Positions 9,037 to 18,428 of a stretch of DNA of 64,000 nt are shown here, piece by piece. Location of the stretch: positions 43,480 through 107,479 of the forward strand of contig JAPOHD010000008.1 of NCBI GenBank assembly GCA_026671195.1. Reading direction: 5' to 3'. The notes under the pieces were generated by a model. It had not been told where the DNA came from and made no database searches. It saw only the letters and a program-made list of their open reading frames with translations. Source of the DNA: Draconibacterium aestuarii (GTDB lineage: Bacteria; Bacteroidota; Bacteroidia; Bacteroidales; Prolixibacteraceae). The stretch's first letter is position 1. Every line of letters starts with the position of its first letter. The translations under genes were made by a program, and so were the position numbers.

Positions 9037-10164
9037 TTATTTATCAAGTCCTTTCTCAATTAGCCAGTCTTCCATAAGATCAGCTATTTCCACATTGTTT
9101 AAATCTGAAAACGGGAAGTGCGTATTCCCTTTTATACCTATCTCGGGCAGATGAATAACTGTTACATCACCTCCGTGTTCATTTACAGCATCTCTCCAAA
9201 TTTTTGCCATTTCAAGCCTTGCTCGCCAGCCATCGGTTCCCGGATTTGGATCGGGTGTTTCCGGAATAAAATCACCATAATAAATGATAATTGGAATCTT
9301 GGTGAGCTTCATAAAATCGTTCATAGAAACACTTGAGGGCACCAGTGGACCGGCTGAATTTTCAATCGGATCAGGCACTTCTCCTTCAGGAAATACAAAC
9401 CCGCTACCGGGTTCATAAGAGACAACCGCTTTAATATTCTGATTTTTAATGGCTGTCAACCAGCCCATCCCGCCCGAGTGAGAATGAGAAACAAGAATCC
9501 CATCGCCGATTTTATCAAAAAGTGCGGAAACTGCATCTACATTTACACTGATATCGATTGGGCCAACATTGGGAACCATTTGTCGGAAATACTGGTTAAG
9601 CGCTTCAGGATCTTTCGAGAATTGCACGCCCGGGAAAAAGTCAGGCCATTCACCAACTCTGAATGTGTTAAACCAGAATGCTTCATCGGGCGTGGGGGTA
9701 ATCGTGCCTTCTGCCATACTTCGGGCAGCATTTCCCCGGCGAGGCTGATCTAATAAATACACACTATATTTTTTGCGTAAAAACAGGTTCTGAAATCCTT
9801 CTCTACCATCCGGTGTAGTTTCAAAGGTTTTTGAGAACTGACCAATGCCGTGCCACATTACTAATGGATATTTATGTGTTTCAGCCGGAATCTGATAAAA
9901 CACATAGGCATGATCTCCATGAAAAGTTTGTCCTTCAGGGCCGCGCGTTATGGTATTAAAAGTTCCCGGATTCTCTTTAACGGTTCCACCCACCGCAAAA
10001 CTTCCCTGACCTTTAATCAGTATCAGGTTCTCATTATTAGTTGTAACACATGATGACAGACTCACAATCAAAAACACTAAAAGTATCTGCAATAGATTTA
10101 CTTGTTTTCCAATAGATAGTGCGGTGCTGATAAAATGTACAAGTTTGCGATGTTGAGTTTCCAT
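9037..10164 (-). CDS. Lipoprotein alpha/beta hydrolase, esterase-713-like
   Basis: 375 residues. The N-terminal hydrophobic segment ends in a lipobox (LIVSLSSC, Cys39). The hydrolase core shows the oxyanion region MWHGIGQ, the conserved TPDGREGF and LLDQPRRGN segments, the nucleophile HSHSGG (Ser230), an acidic residue in SYEPGSG (Glu251) and a His in NTHFPF. Glu instead of Asp as the catalytic acid, plus the TPDGREG and DQP segments, matches the group of Alcaligenes esterase 713. It is probably anchored in the outer membrane facing the periplasm. It lies 16 bp upstream of the dienelactone-hydrolase-like gene, in the same operon. Confidence 0.8.
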   Translation of the reverse strand: METQHRKLVHFISTALSIGKQVNLLQILLVFLIVSLSSCVTTNNENLILIKGQGSFAVGGTVKENPGTFNTITRGPEGQTFHGDHAYVFYQIPAETHKYPLVMWHGIGQFSKTFETTPDGREGFQNLFLRKKYSVYLLDQPRRGNAARSMAEGTITPTPDEAFWFNTFRVGEWPDFFPGVQFSKDPEALNQYFRQMVPNVGPIDISVNVDAVSALFDKIGDGILVSHSHSGGMGWLTAIKNQNIKAVVSYEPGSGFVFPEGEVPDPIENSAGPLVPSSVSMNDFMKLTKIPIIIYYGDFIPETPDPNPGTDGWRARLEMAKIWRDAVNEHGGDVTVIHLPEIGIKGNTHFPFSDLNNVEIADLMEDWLIEKGLDK

Positions 10165-10279
10165 TTTCTTATTAGTTATAATTTTTATAATTCAAAGGTA
10201 AGTTACTGTTATTAAACTGTTTTTATACTAATTACGGAATTGAGTACCATAATTACTGATTAACAGTTATAATGCTTTT

Positions 10280-12505
10280 TTAGATATTCAACCAGTAAGT
10301 TAGTTTTAAATTAATCGATCGGAAGCGTGGTCCGAAATTATCTGTGATGTAATTGTCATTGTACACCAAGTGTAGATCGGAAAGAGGAGCAAAACGCCAC
10401 TGTAAACGTGAATTTATTCCCAGATTTTGCCGTTGATTACTATACTGAACCAACGTCGACCAGAACAAAGATTTACTAAAAGTGATATCGGCTTTTGGCG
10501 AAAGCAGCCAAATATCAGCATCTGCATGTGGGTGGGGCAATCGAATACCATCGTAGTTAAAAGCCACGCTAAATGTTGCCCATGGTTGCACACGATAAGC
10601 AACTTCACCACCAACAGAATATATACTACCGTTGTAAAACTCACCAAGAGTAGTTTTAAAATTATAGGTAAACAAATTAGCCAGACTGGACTGATAAGTC
10701 CCCTGAAACTGATTAAAAGTATAACTCTGATTCCCCGGTAGTGGAATTGCACCCGGTGTACGGGTTGGATCGAATTCTTTTAAGAGATAAATATAATTAT
10801 TTACAATGCTGGCTTCAAGTTCTGCCGAGTTTTTAAATTCGGCGGTCCAGCTAAAGGTATTTTCGTAATCGGTTTGTTTTAAATCCAGACTTGGCCTTAA
10901 CCATCGTAACGAGAGCAAACGAAAAGCATTTGAATTGATAATGCCGTTTGAAGGGTAGAATGTGCGTGTAACAGAATTACCAATCTTAAAAATATCTCTT
11001 CTCGGTACAAATCCAAGGTCAGATGTAAAATCCTCATTCACATATACAAAATCACTCGACAATCGCCATTTTCGTGTGTTGAAAACAAGATAGGCCTGCG
11101 ATGATAAATTGCCTTTTGAGTTATTGGGCTGGAATGATTTATGAAGAAAGAATTTACCAATCCACTTGTCGTTGGCCGAGGCAAGATTATAATCTAATCC
11201 GATAACACGGTTATATTCTTTACTGCTATCCAGAAAATCGTAATCTTTAAATGCCTGGCGGTTAATTGCAAAGAATCCAATATTCGAGCGGGCAAACATT
11301 TTCTTCTGTACTGCCAGCATCATATTGTCATTTGATGCAATACCATTGTCAATATCTTCGTCGGTTTGAACATTTAGAAATCCCAAACGCCAATCTTCAT
11401 TCAGCTTTCCGCTAAAACGTACACCTCCAATAATCCTGTTTTCAATGGTGTTACCGGCACTATTACGCGCCAATCCAATTCTTCGCGAAAAGAAAGGATT
11501 TGCATCACGACTGCTACCAAAACTCCCGAACAGGTCGCTGTTATCGATAAAAAACTGCCTTTTTTCCGGCAAGAAAACTTCAAAGCGGGTAAGGTTGGTA
11601 AAAATGGCATCCACTTCAGTGTTTGAGAAATCCGGATTAATGGTAATATCCAGGTTCATACTGTTCCCGAGAGGAATTTTTGCATCGCATCCAAACTTTA
11701 GTTTACTATCGGTAGTACCTAACACAAAATCTTTCGATGCGAGTGTATTTATATACGGTATTATAGAAAATGGAGTACGCGATTTTCCCAGTGGTTTTTC
11801 AAATTCCATTGTATTCATAAAAGCCAAACTTGAAAGCAACTGGTTTTGCGGTACGTGTGCCCAGGCACTTTGTTCGTTGGCTCCAATATCCCAGCGGTAA
11901 CACTGCATCCTCCATTCTGTATCACCTCCTCTGAACTTGATTGACGAAAATGGGATAGCAGCTTCAAGAATAAAGTAGCCATCATTTATTTTACTTTCCA
12001 GTTGCCATTTCTGATCCCAGTTGGCATTAAATCCGGCTGCTGCTCCTCCCTGCGAAATAAAGGCTTCAAGTTGGACACCGCAGGGAGTCATTCCAAAAAG
12101 AAAGGCAGTATTTCCATCCTTAAATGTATCAAACATCAGGCTTACATTATCACTGGTTGTTCCTCTGAAATCGCGACGCAAGGAAGAAACCACATATTTT
12201 TCTGAAGAAGCTTCGCCCCGGACACCGATGTACAGAAAATGATCATTGTACACTAACATAAATTGAGTAGGATACTTTGCCCGTGCTGTGTCGGTTGGGA
12301 AAAACTGCCAGAAATCTCCTCCTTTATCCGCGTTCTGCCAGGCAGCTTCATCTAAAACTCCGTCTAGCTTAATTTGCTCTGTAATAAAATTAACACGTAT
12401 ATTTCTTTCCTGATCCTGGGCGAAAACAGAAAGTGTTACAAACGATAGCGTAATAATAAATAAGCCACTTGTAATGAATCTTTTACTACCCAACAATCCC
12501 CTCAT
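10280..12505 (-). CDS. Outer-membrane protein with N-terminal CBM9-like domain and DUF5916 barrel
   Basis: 741 residues from the ATG at 12505 (MRGLLGSKRF...), which begins a proper signal peptide; an in-frame start at 12568 would add an implausible 21-residue leader. Residues 35-220 form a CBM9-like beta sandwich (IKLDGVLDEAAWQNAD is the usual opening). The rest is DUF5916, a predicted outer-membrane beta-barrel (FLPEKRQFFIDNSDLFG is conserved). The C-terminus is aromatic (LTYWLNI). Such proteins occur in polysaccharide or peptide uptake settings. Here it may be the surface entry point for the substrate of the exported hydrolases, which is an inference. Gaps of 115 and 133 bp to its neighbours leave room for internal promoters. 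Confidence 0.85.
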   Translation of the reverse strand: MRGLLGSKRFITSGLFIITLSFVTLSVFAQDQERNIRVNFITEQIKLDGVLDEAAWQNADKGGDFWQFFPTDTARAKYPTQFMLVYNDHFLYIGVRGEASSEKYVVSSLRRDFRGTTSDNVSLMFDTFKDGNTAFLFGMTPCGVQLEAFISQGGAAAGFNANWDQKWQLESKINDGYFILEAAIPFSSIKFRGGDTEWRMQCYRWDIGANEQSAWAHVPQNQLLSSLAFMNTMEFEKPLGKSRTPFSIIPYINTLASKDFVLGTTDSKLKFGCDAKIPLGNSMNLDITINPDFSNTEVDAIFTNLTRFEVFLPEKRQFFIDNSDLFGSFGSSRDANPFFSRRIGLARNSAGNTIENRIIGGVRFSGKLNEDWRLGFLNVQTDEDIDNGIASNDNMMLAVQKKMFARSNIGFFAINRQAFKDYDFLDSSKEYNRVIGLDYNLASANDKWIGKFFLHKSFQPNNSKGNLSSQAYLVFNTRKWRLSSDFVYVNEDFTSDLGFVPRRDIFKIGNSVTRTFYPSNGIINSNAFRLLSLRWLRPSLDLKQTDYENTFSWTAEFKNSAELEASIVNNYIYLLKEFDPTRTPGAIPLPGNQSYTFNQFQGTYQSSLANLFTYNFKTTLGEFYNGSIYSVGGEVAYRVQPWATFSVAFNYDGIRLPHPHADADIWLLSPKADITFSKSLFWSTLVQYSNQRQNLGINSRLQWRFAPLSDLHLVYNDNYITDNFGPRFRSINLKLTYWLNI

Positions 12506-12638
12506 TACCACACATTTAGATTTGTTTAAATTACTGTTATTTATTGAAAGCGCTATAGAACATCGCATACATAATTTGTTTTTTGATTACGACATTCCAG
12601 ACTCCTCTTGGTATTAGTTTTTTAATTCTTTCTTGTCA

Positions 12639-13148
12639 CTATCTTTTCAGCCCCAAATATTCCTCATCGCTAACAGCGCCAAACCACTCTGTAACGCCTT
12701 CTAACCGGCTTGTAATAGCTAACTGAACAAACTCCGTATCGGCACTGGCACCATGCCAGTGCAGTACGTTGGGCCTGATATTTACCACTTCGCCTTTGTT
12801 TACAACCCGGATCGGACTGCCTTTTTCCTGATAATAACCAACTCCATCGAGGCATATTAAAATTTGTCCGTCAGGATGAGTATGCCAATTCGACCTTGCA
12901 CCCGGTTCGAACACTACACTACCCACTGCGATATGATTCAAGCTGTCGGCATCAAGCAGCCCCTCTAACCAGGCAGTTCCAACAAAATTATTGTTGGTAA
13001 TCTTTTCTCCTTTTGGAAATATGAGTTCTTTTTGTATCGATTCCATCTGATTTGCTTGCTGGTTTCTTTGATTCTTACAGGAATAGGAAACAAGAATAAA
13101 AGCTACTACTACTACTACTACTACTACTATAGTTAAACTACTTTTCAT
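12639..13148 (-). CDS. Cupin lipoprotein, paralogue of the 4016-4510 gene
   Basis: 169 residues. The signal peptide contains eight consecutive Val encoded by a GTA trinucleotide run and ends in the lipobox ILVSYSC. The cupin domain has NWHTHPDGQILICLDGVG and GEVVNIRPNVLHWHGAS, with the same His-His-Gln-His metal set as its paralogue. It is the first gene of the minus-strand run and is divergent from the AraC regulator across 170 bp, so it is likely the AraC-controlled lead gene. The two cupins bracket the operon. Confidence 0.85.
   Translation of the reverse strand: MKSSLTIVVVVVVVVAFILVSYSCKNQRNQQANQMESIQKELIFPKGEKITNNNFVGTAWLEGLLDADSLNHIAVGSVVFEPGARSNWHTHPDGQILICLDGVGYYQEKGSPIRVVNKGEVVNIRPNVLHWHGASADTEFVQLAITSRLEGVTEWFGAVSDEEYLGLKR
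13103..13129. repeat. CTA/GTA trinucleotide microsatellite inside a signal peptide
   Basis: Nine tandem CTA units on the plus strand read as eight GTA (Val) codons in the cupin gene on the minus strand. Because the unit is three bases, slippage would change the length of the signal-peptide hydrophobic core without shifting the frame. Confidence 0.9.
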
Positions 13149-13318
13149 ATTCTATAATTTATTGAATTATAATCACTATGCAAATATCAGGTAAGTAATT
13201 ATAATCATTGGTATACATGTTACGGATATTATAACCAAGATTACGGATTAACTAATTTTGCATTTCAATTTTGATTTTTTTAGGCTTAGTTTTGTACAAG
13301 ATCAAACAAAATACACCA

Positions 13319-14212
13319 ATGGAAGAAATCTTAAAATTTGAAACGATAAAAGAATATAATGTATTTAATAACCAAGAGACCATGCATCCTTTGGTAGGAA
13401 TTATAGATCTATCAAAAGCAGATCCCCGGAAATTCCGACGGATGAGCTATGGTTTTTACACGATTTTTCTGAAAGAGATTAAATGCGGAGATCTTCGATA
13501 TGGCTGTAATTATTACGATTATGAGGAGGGCACTCTTATATTTTTGGCTCCCAACCAGGTTATCGGTGAATATAAAGACGAATATTATCAACCACAAGGA
13601 AAGGCTTTGGTTTTTCATCAGGACCTTATTTTGGGCACATCGCTAGGTAAAAAAATTCATGATTATGCATTTTTCTCATACGATGTAAACGAAGCGCTGC
13701 ACCTTTCCTTGCGGGAAAGAGAGATTATATTGGATTGTTTTAATAAAATAGATTATGAACTTCAGCAAAACATTGATAAACACACTGAAAACCTGGTGAT
13801 TTCAAATATTGAATTGTTTCTGAATTATTGTATACGTTTTTACGATCGACAGTTTATTACACGCTCAAAAGTTAATAAAAGCATATTAACACGATTTGAC
13901 AACCTACTTAACGAGTATTTTCTAACTTCAAAAACCGAAATATTAGGATTGCCATCAGTTGCCTACTTTGCCAATTTACTCAACCTTTCTGCAAACTATT
14001 TAGGCGACTCGATAAAAAAAGAAACGGGTAAATCAGCCCAGGAATCCATACAATTAAAGTTGATTAGCGTTGCCAAAGAACGCATTTTTGACACCGATAA
14101 AAGTATTTCAGAAGTTGCTTATGAATTAGGTTTTAAGCATCCTCAACACTTTAATCGAATGTTTAAAAAAGCTACAGGGCAAACTCCCAATGATTATCGA
14201 AATTTGAATTAA
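13319..14212 (+). CDS. AraC-family transcriptional regulator
   Basis: 297 residues from the ATG at 13319 (MEEILKFETI); an in-frame start at 13271 would precede it with a poorly conserved tail. The N-terminal ~170 residues are a cupin-like sensing domain (YGFYTIFLKEIKCG, FLAPNQVIGE). The C-terminal ~100 residues are the double helix-turn-helix (LPSVAYFANLLNLSANYLGDSIKKETG, then SISEVAYELGFKHPQHFNRMFKKATGQTPNDYR). This domain order is the common Bacteroidota AraC type, which activates an adjacent catabolic operon. It is divergent from the cupin/esterase run, its probable target. Confidence 0.92.
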   Translation: MEEILKFETIKEYNVFNNQETMHPLVGIIDLSKADPRKFRRMSYGFYTIFLKEIKCGDLRYGCNYYDYEEGTLIFLAPNQVIGEYKDEYYQPQGKALVFHQDLILGTSLGKKIHDYAFFSYDVNEALHLSLREREIILDCFNKIDYELQQNIDKHTENLVISNIELFLNYCIRFYDRQFITRSKVNKSILTRFDNLLNEYFLTSKTEILGLPSVAYFANLLNLSANYLGDSIKKETGKSAQESIQLKLISVAKERIFDTDKSISEVAYELGFKHPQHFNRMFKKATGQTPNDYRNLN

Positions 14213-14521
14213 GGAACAAAGTGTATTTATTGTATTTATAATTTGTTAAGCCATACAACGTAAAGGCAAATCTTCACACCTGAGTGATGTAAATATTCAC
14301 GTTTTGATGGATTTTAAGCGGCTAAATAATTAATTGCTCCGGCTTAAGAGCATGGAAAACGATATTCCCCGCCCACAAATTAACACAAATACTGATGGCA
14401 GGATTTTATCAAATTGGATATAACAGTATAACATAACGCATTATTTTCTGCTTAAGCATTAAAAAATAAGGAGTTACATGGAATAAATTCGAAGAAAGTT
14501 ATCAACAGCTTATAATAAAAA
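14213..14521. other. Gene-free stretch between AraC gene and tRNA-Ser
   Basis: About 300 bp with no coding frame of interest. It holds the 3' ends of two converging units, the AraC gene from the left and tRNA-Ser from the right. Confidence 0.5.
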
Positions 14522-14549
14522 AAATCCACCAGATTTCTCTGATGGATTT
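14522..14549 (-). terminator. Terminator of tRNA-Ser
   Basis: On the minus strand AAATCCATCAG pairs with CTGGTGGATTT (one G-T pair), followed by eight T. It begins about 5 bp past the 3' end of the tRNA. Confidence 0.8.
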
Positions 14550-14553
14550 CCTG

Positions 14554-14638
14554 CGGAGAGAGAGGGATTCGAACCCCCGGTACCTCGCGGTACAACGGTT
14601 TTCAAGACCGCCGCATTCGACCACTCTGCCATCTCTCC
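14554..14638 (-). tRNA. tRNA-Ser (anticodon TGA)
   Basis: 85 nt, with a GGAGAGA/TCTCTCC acceptor stem, a T arm with GGTTCGAATCC, and a long variable arm (TACCGCGAGGTA) typical of class II tRNA. The anticodon loop CTTGAAA gives TGA. The discriminator is G. CCA is not encoded. Confidence 0.95.
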
Positions 14639-14919
14639 TGAGCGCGACAAAAGTAGAACTTTTTTTTTTACTGCAAAACACTTTTGTGTAAATTTTTAAA
14701 GAAATACTGAAAAAAAAAAAGTTGATGCATTTGGTTTTTTAAAACATATTTCTGAATTTAGCTAAACCGTAAAAAGTTCGCTGTAACTATTGATTTTACT
14801 GACGTTTTAAGAACTTTAATATGTGAAACTATAAATTTATTCATAATATATATAAAATATTATTAAGAAGTAAGTTACTTAATTTCAATCACTTAATTAA
14901 TTATTTAAAAATTTGCCTT

Positions 14920-15192
14920 ATGAACAAAGCACAATTAATTGATGCTATGGCTGAAAAATCAGGCCTAAGTAAAGCTGACGCGAAAAAAGCTCTTGACGCA
15001 TTTGTAGCTGCAACAACTGACTCACTTAAAGGTGGCGACAGAGTAGCTCTTATTGGATTTGGTTCATTCTCTGTATCTGAACGCGGAGCAAGAACCGGTA
15101 GAAACCCACAAACTGGTAAAGAAATTACTATTCCAGCTAAAAAAGTTGTTAAATTTAAAGCTGGTGCTGAATTAGCTGACGCTGTTTCGTAA
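14920..15192 (+). CDS. DNA-binding protein HU
   Basis: 90 residues, full length for HU/IHF. It opens [18 protein letters not shown], contains the core [21 protein letters not shown] and the arm [13 protein letters not shown]. It bends and compacts DNA as a dimer. A single-gene unit with an adjacent terminator and about 280 bp of AT-rich upstream sequence. The arm region is standard for HU rather than IHF. Confidence 0.95.
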   Translation: MNKAQLIDAMAEKSGLSKADAKKALDAFVAATTDSLKGGDRVALIGFGSFSVSERGARTGRNPQTGKEITIPAKKVVKFKAGAELADAVS

Positions 15193-15220
15193 TCGTACGA
15201 ATAGGTAAGAAACTGATTTA

Positions 15221-15245
15221 GGGGAGCAAATTGCTTCCCTTTTTC
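15221..15245 (+). terminator. Terminator of the HU gene
   Basis: GGGGAGC pairs with GCTTCCC around a 5-nt loop, followed by six T, 28 bp after the stop codon. Confidence 0.85.
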
Positions 15246-15283
15246 GTTATAGTGAAATTCATAACAAAACAATATATTATTAT

Positions 15284-15964
15284 ATGCACAATAAGTTACT
15301 AAAACATTTGTCGGAATATATTACTCCCAAAAGGAATGAATTGTTCAACAAAATTTTAGATATGCGAACCAGACATATTACTATTGTACTCGAAGATATT
15401 TATCAATCGCAAAATGCAAGTGCCGTTTTACGCACATGCGATTGTTTCGGAATTCAGGATGTGCATATTATTGAAAACAGAAACGAATTTCAGGATAATT
15501 CAGAAGTATCGATGGGCTCGTCGAAATGGCTGAATTTAAAGAAATACAATGAAGCAAATAACAATAGCCTTGAAGCAATTAAACAATTAAAACAACAAGG
15601 CTACAGGATCGTTGCTACCACACCTCATAAAAACGATCAGAAGTTGCATGATTTTGATATTGCAAAAGGGAAAACAGCTTTAGTCTTCGGATCGGAGTTA
15701 CCAGGATTAACGGAAACAATCTTAAACGAGGCCGACGAGTTTCTTAAAATACCCATGTACGGTTTTACCGAAAGTTTTAACATATCAGTTTCGGCTGCCA
15801 TTATTCTGCACCATTTAACGCTTAAGATGCGTCAAACCGAAGGCTTACAATGGCAACTTAGCCAGGAAGAAAAAGATGCGTTAAAAATGGAATGGATTAG
15901 AAAAACAATTAAACGGAGCGAACTTCTCGAAAAGCGGTTTTGGGAAAAAAACAGAAATAGCTAA
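15284..15964 (+). CDS. trmH: tRNA (guanosine-2'-O-)-methyltransferase, SpoU/TrmH family
   Basis: 226 residues with SPOUT motifs: motif 1 QNASAVLRTCDCFGIQDVHII, motif 2 LVFGSELPGLT and motif 3 IPMYGFTESFNISVSAAIIL. The C-terminal extension LKMEWIRKTIKRSELLEKRF is the TrmH-specific tail. TrmH methylates the ribose of G18 in the tRNA D loop using SAM. The N-terminal region (KRNELFNKILDMRTRHITIVLEDI) also fits TrmH rather than the rRNA enzyme RlmB. It is a single gene between HU and the converging glycosyltransferases. Confidence 0.88.
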   Translation: MHNKLLKHLSEYITPKRNELFNKILDMRTRHITIVLEDIYQSQNASAVLRTCDCFGIQDVHIIENRNEFQDNSEVSMGSSKWLNLKKYNEANNNSLEAIKQLKQQGYRIVATTPHKNDQKLHDFDIAKGKTALVFGSELPGLTETILNEADEFLKIPMYGFTESFNISVSAAIILHHLTLKMRQTEGLQWQLSQEEKDALKMEWIRKTIKRSELLEKRFWEKNRNS

Positions 15965-16027
15965 CAATCACAATTCGGATTACTATCACTGTTATCAGCT
16001 AAGTAATTTAAGCACACTGACTGACTC

Positions 16028-17218
16028 CTAAGCCCTTTTCGATTTTTCCCAGTTAACCGATTGTTTCCCCTTTATATACCGGAAAATACCACGGATCGAT
16101 GCATAGTTTATCATTACAAAATAATAAGGCACAAAAAACAGCTTCAGTCTCAGTTTCCGGTTTTCAAAATACCATCCCAGCATGGCAACCAGGTAACACA
16201 CCACCTGAAAATAAAACATCCACGTGTAAAAAATATCAAGTTGCCAACTTTGCGGCCTTATCACAATCAACAAATTCACAAAAAAGAGTACGAAAAGCGA
16301 AACAGGTGCCAATGCCCACCGCAAGACTTTATGCGAAAAATACTGCCATGATAAAATTCCGTTTTTGAAGGGATTTAACAAATCTTTTAACCGGAATATA
16401 GTCTGAATACCTCCAGCAGCAATCCGAACTTTACGTTTCAGCTCCTCTTTTACATTAAGCGAGGCAGTTTCTTCGGCATAGGCATTGGGAGTGTAAGCTA
16501 TTTTATATCCTTTTTGAGCAATTCGAAGCGAAATGATAAAATCGTCGAGAAGAGTATCGGGTTCAACATCTTCGAACAATTCTGTACGTATCGCAAATAA
16601 TTCACCCACAGCTCCAACGGCTGAGTTAAGTTCTGAGTCGTTTCGTTTTATCCACGACTCCATTTTCCAGTACAATCCCTCTCCGGCACCCGCTGCTGTC
16701 TCAGACTCCTTTTCCACAATTCGTTTTTCGCCGGCAACACAACCAACTTTGGAATTGCTGAATTTTGCGACTATTTCACGAATGGATTCCTTCCCCAATA
16801 TCGTATTCGAATCAGAAAATATTACAATGGGTGCCTTTACGAATTTCATCCCCCGGTTCATGGCATGCATTTTCCCACGCCGTTCTTCCTGATGATGAAC
16901 TTCCAGCCTCTTATCAAATTCCCGCAAAAAATCAGGCGTCCCATCATCCGAACCGTCAGTAATCCATAAGTATTGTATTTTATTTTTTGGGTAATTCAGC
17001 TGAAAGGAATTTTCGCACTTTTGCCGAATGTAATCTTTCTCGTTATACGCTGTAACAAACAAGCAAACCTCCGGCTCGTAGCCCGGTTCGTAACTCAAAA
17101 CATTTGAACGGAAAAATAACTTTTTAAGTTTGACCAAAAACCATAGCACAATTGCATACCCAACGTAAGTGTAAAAAAGAATGATCAGTAAGAACCAAAA
17201 AAGTATGGATAATATCAT
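16028..17218 (-). CDS. Membrane glycosyltransferase, family 2
   Basis: 396 residues. One N-terminal TM helix precedes a GT2 catalytic domain (CLFVTAYNEKDYI, the DSN metal motif in VIFSDSNTI, the acceptor-side LLDDF, then RKVRIAAGG in the QxxRW position). Three further TM helices end the protein. This is the BcsA/IcaA-like processive or polyprenyl-linked GT2 layout. The product is unknown; an exopolysaccharide or lipid-linked glycan is likely. The start overlaps the stop of the upstream glycosyltransferase by 4 bp, so the two are translationally coupled. Confidence 0.85.
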   Translation of the reverse strand: MILSILFWFLLIILFYTYVGYAIVLWFLVKLKKLFFRSNVLSYEPGYEPEVCLFVTAYNEKDYIRQKCENSFQLNYPKNKIQYLWITDGSDDGTPDFLREFDKRLEVHHQEERRGKMHAMNRGMKFVKAPIVIFSDSNTILGKESIREIVAKFSNSKVGCVAGEKRIVEKESETAAGAGEGLYWKMESWIKRNDSELNSAVGAVGELFAIRTELFEDVEPDTLLDDFIISLRIAQKGYKIAYTPNAYAEETASLNVKEELKRKVRIAAGGIQTIFRLKDLLNPFKNGILSWQYFSHKVLRWALAPVSLFVLFFVNLLIVIRPQSWQLDIFYTWMFYFQVVCYLVAMLGWYFENRKLRLKLFFVPYYFVMINYASIRGIFRYIKGKQSVNWEKSKRA

Positions 17219-18417
17219 TTGGCATTCACTTTATAGAACTCGATGAGTTTACCTGCTGCCGCTAAATTATCAAAATTTTCGTGTATAAACTCAATTGCGT
17301 TTTTACCAATTTTTATATAAAAGTCGTTATCTTCTAGCAGTTGCGATATTTTATCAGTAAAATCTTCCTTGTCCGAGGCAATTACAATATTTTCATTTGG
17401 ACTAATACCAATGCCTTCAGCACCAATGGGAGTAGTAACAATACTTTTTCCAAGTGCCATGCCTTCAATAATCTTAATCCGCATTCCACTACCCGAAAAA
17501 AGTGGGACAATCATTATCGATTTTGAATTCATAAAACGATAAGCATCGGCCACTTCTCCTTCAAAAACCACATTTGGAGCATTAAATTTATGCTGCAACC
17601 ATGCGGGTGCATTTCGGCCTGCAATATAAAATCTTAAGGTCGGATATTTTTCATGAATTTCGGGCCAGCAGTTTTCCACAAACCAAACCAATCCTTCCTG
17701 ATTGGGAGCCCATTCCAACGATCCAATATGAAACAATGAGGGATGTTCAAGGTTTTTGGAATTGGGCACCAGCACAGAAGCGTCGATGCCTGTTTGTGAA
17801 ATGTGTTTTTTCTTTCGATTTCCCATTCTATCCAGAATTTCTCCATCACGTTCGGTAATAGGAACCAATAAGTCGTAACTGTTTAACAAATTTGTTTCAA
17901 ACCGTTTTATTCGTTTCGAAAGATTATTCAAATAAATCTTTTTTAATCCTTTCGACATTTTTGCGGTCCGTTCCCATATTTCGAATTCAATATTATGAGA
18001 CCGATATACAATTGTAGCATTCGAGTTTTTCCGAATTAACGGAATATACGGGCAAACATACAAACCTTCAAGCTGAATAATATCGAAAGTATTATCGGTT
18101 AATAGCTGTTCTAAAGTTTTTCCAAAACCACCATCGATAAAACGAACAGCATTGTATGGTTTTCTGCTAAAAACAAAATTAATAAGTGCACTAAAAATAC
18201 TAATGCGGGCAGGTACATCAACCAACTGAAATTTTGCAATATCTTTTATAGGATCCGGAATTTCGTCGAGTGAAATATTATGCTTTTCCGTGTTCATCGA
18301 CAACACAGTAACATTGTGCCCCAGGTACGCAAATCCTTTTGTAAGGTTCATACAGGCAATTGCACCACCATCTTTGGTCGGATAAGGTACTTTATTTGTC
18401 ACCTGTAATATCTTCAT
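17215..18417 (-). CDS. Glycosyltransferase, family 4/1 (GT-B fold)
   Basis: 400 residues. The N-terminal lobe starts MKILQVTNKVPYPTKDGGAIAC. The C-terminal lobe has HIGSLEWAPNQEGLVWFV, the donor-binding FYIAGRNAP and VPLFSGSGMRIKIIEGMALGKSIV, whose final Glu binds the nucleotide sugar. There is no signal or TM segment, so it is a cytosolic, membrane-associated enzyme. It sits between the LptF/G-type permease gene (11 bp) and the GT2 gene (4-bp overlap), which points to synthesis of a surface glycan. Confidence 0.88.
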   Translation of the reverse strand: MKILQVTNKVPYPTKDGGAIACMNLTKGFAYLGHNVTVLSMNTEKHNISLDEIPDPIKDIAKFQLVDVPARISIFSALINFVFSRKPYNAVRFIDGGFGKTLEQLLTDNTFDIIQLEGLYVCPYIPLIRKNSNATIVYRSHNIEFEIWERTAKMSKGLKKIYLNNLSKRIKRFETNLLNSYDLLVPITERDGEILDRMGNRKKKHISQTGIDASVLVPNSKNLEHPSLFHIGSLEWAPNQEGLVWFVENCWPEIHEKYPTLRFYIAGRNAPAWLQHKFNAPNVVFEGEVADAYRFMNSKSIMIVPLFSGSGMRIKIIEGMALGKSIVTTPIGAEGIGISPNENIVIASDKEDFTDKISQLLEDNDFYIKIGKNAIEFIHENFDNLAAAGKLIEFYKVNAK

Positions 18418-18428
18418 TCAAGGCACAA

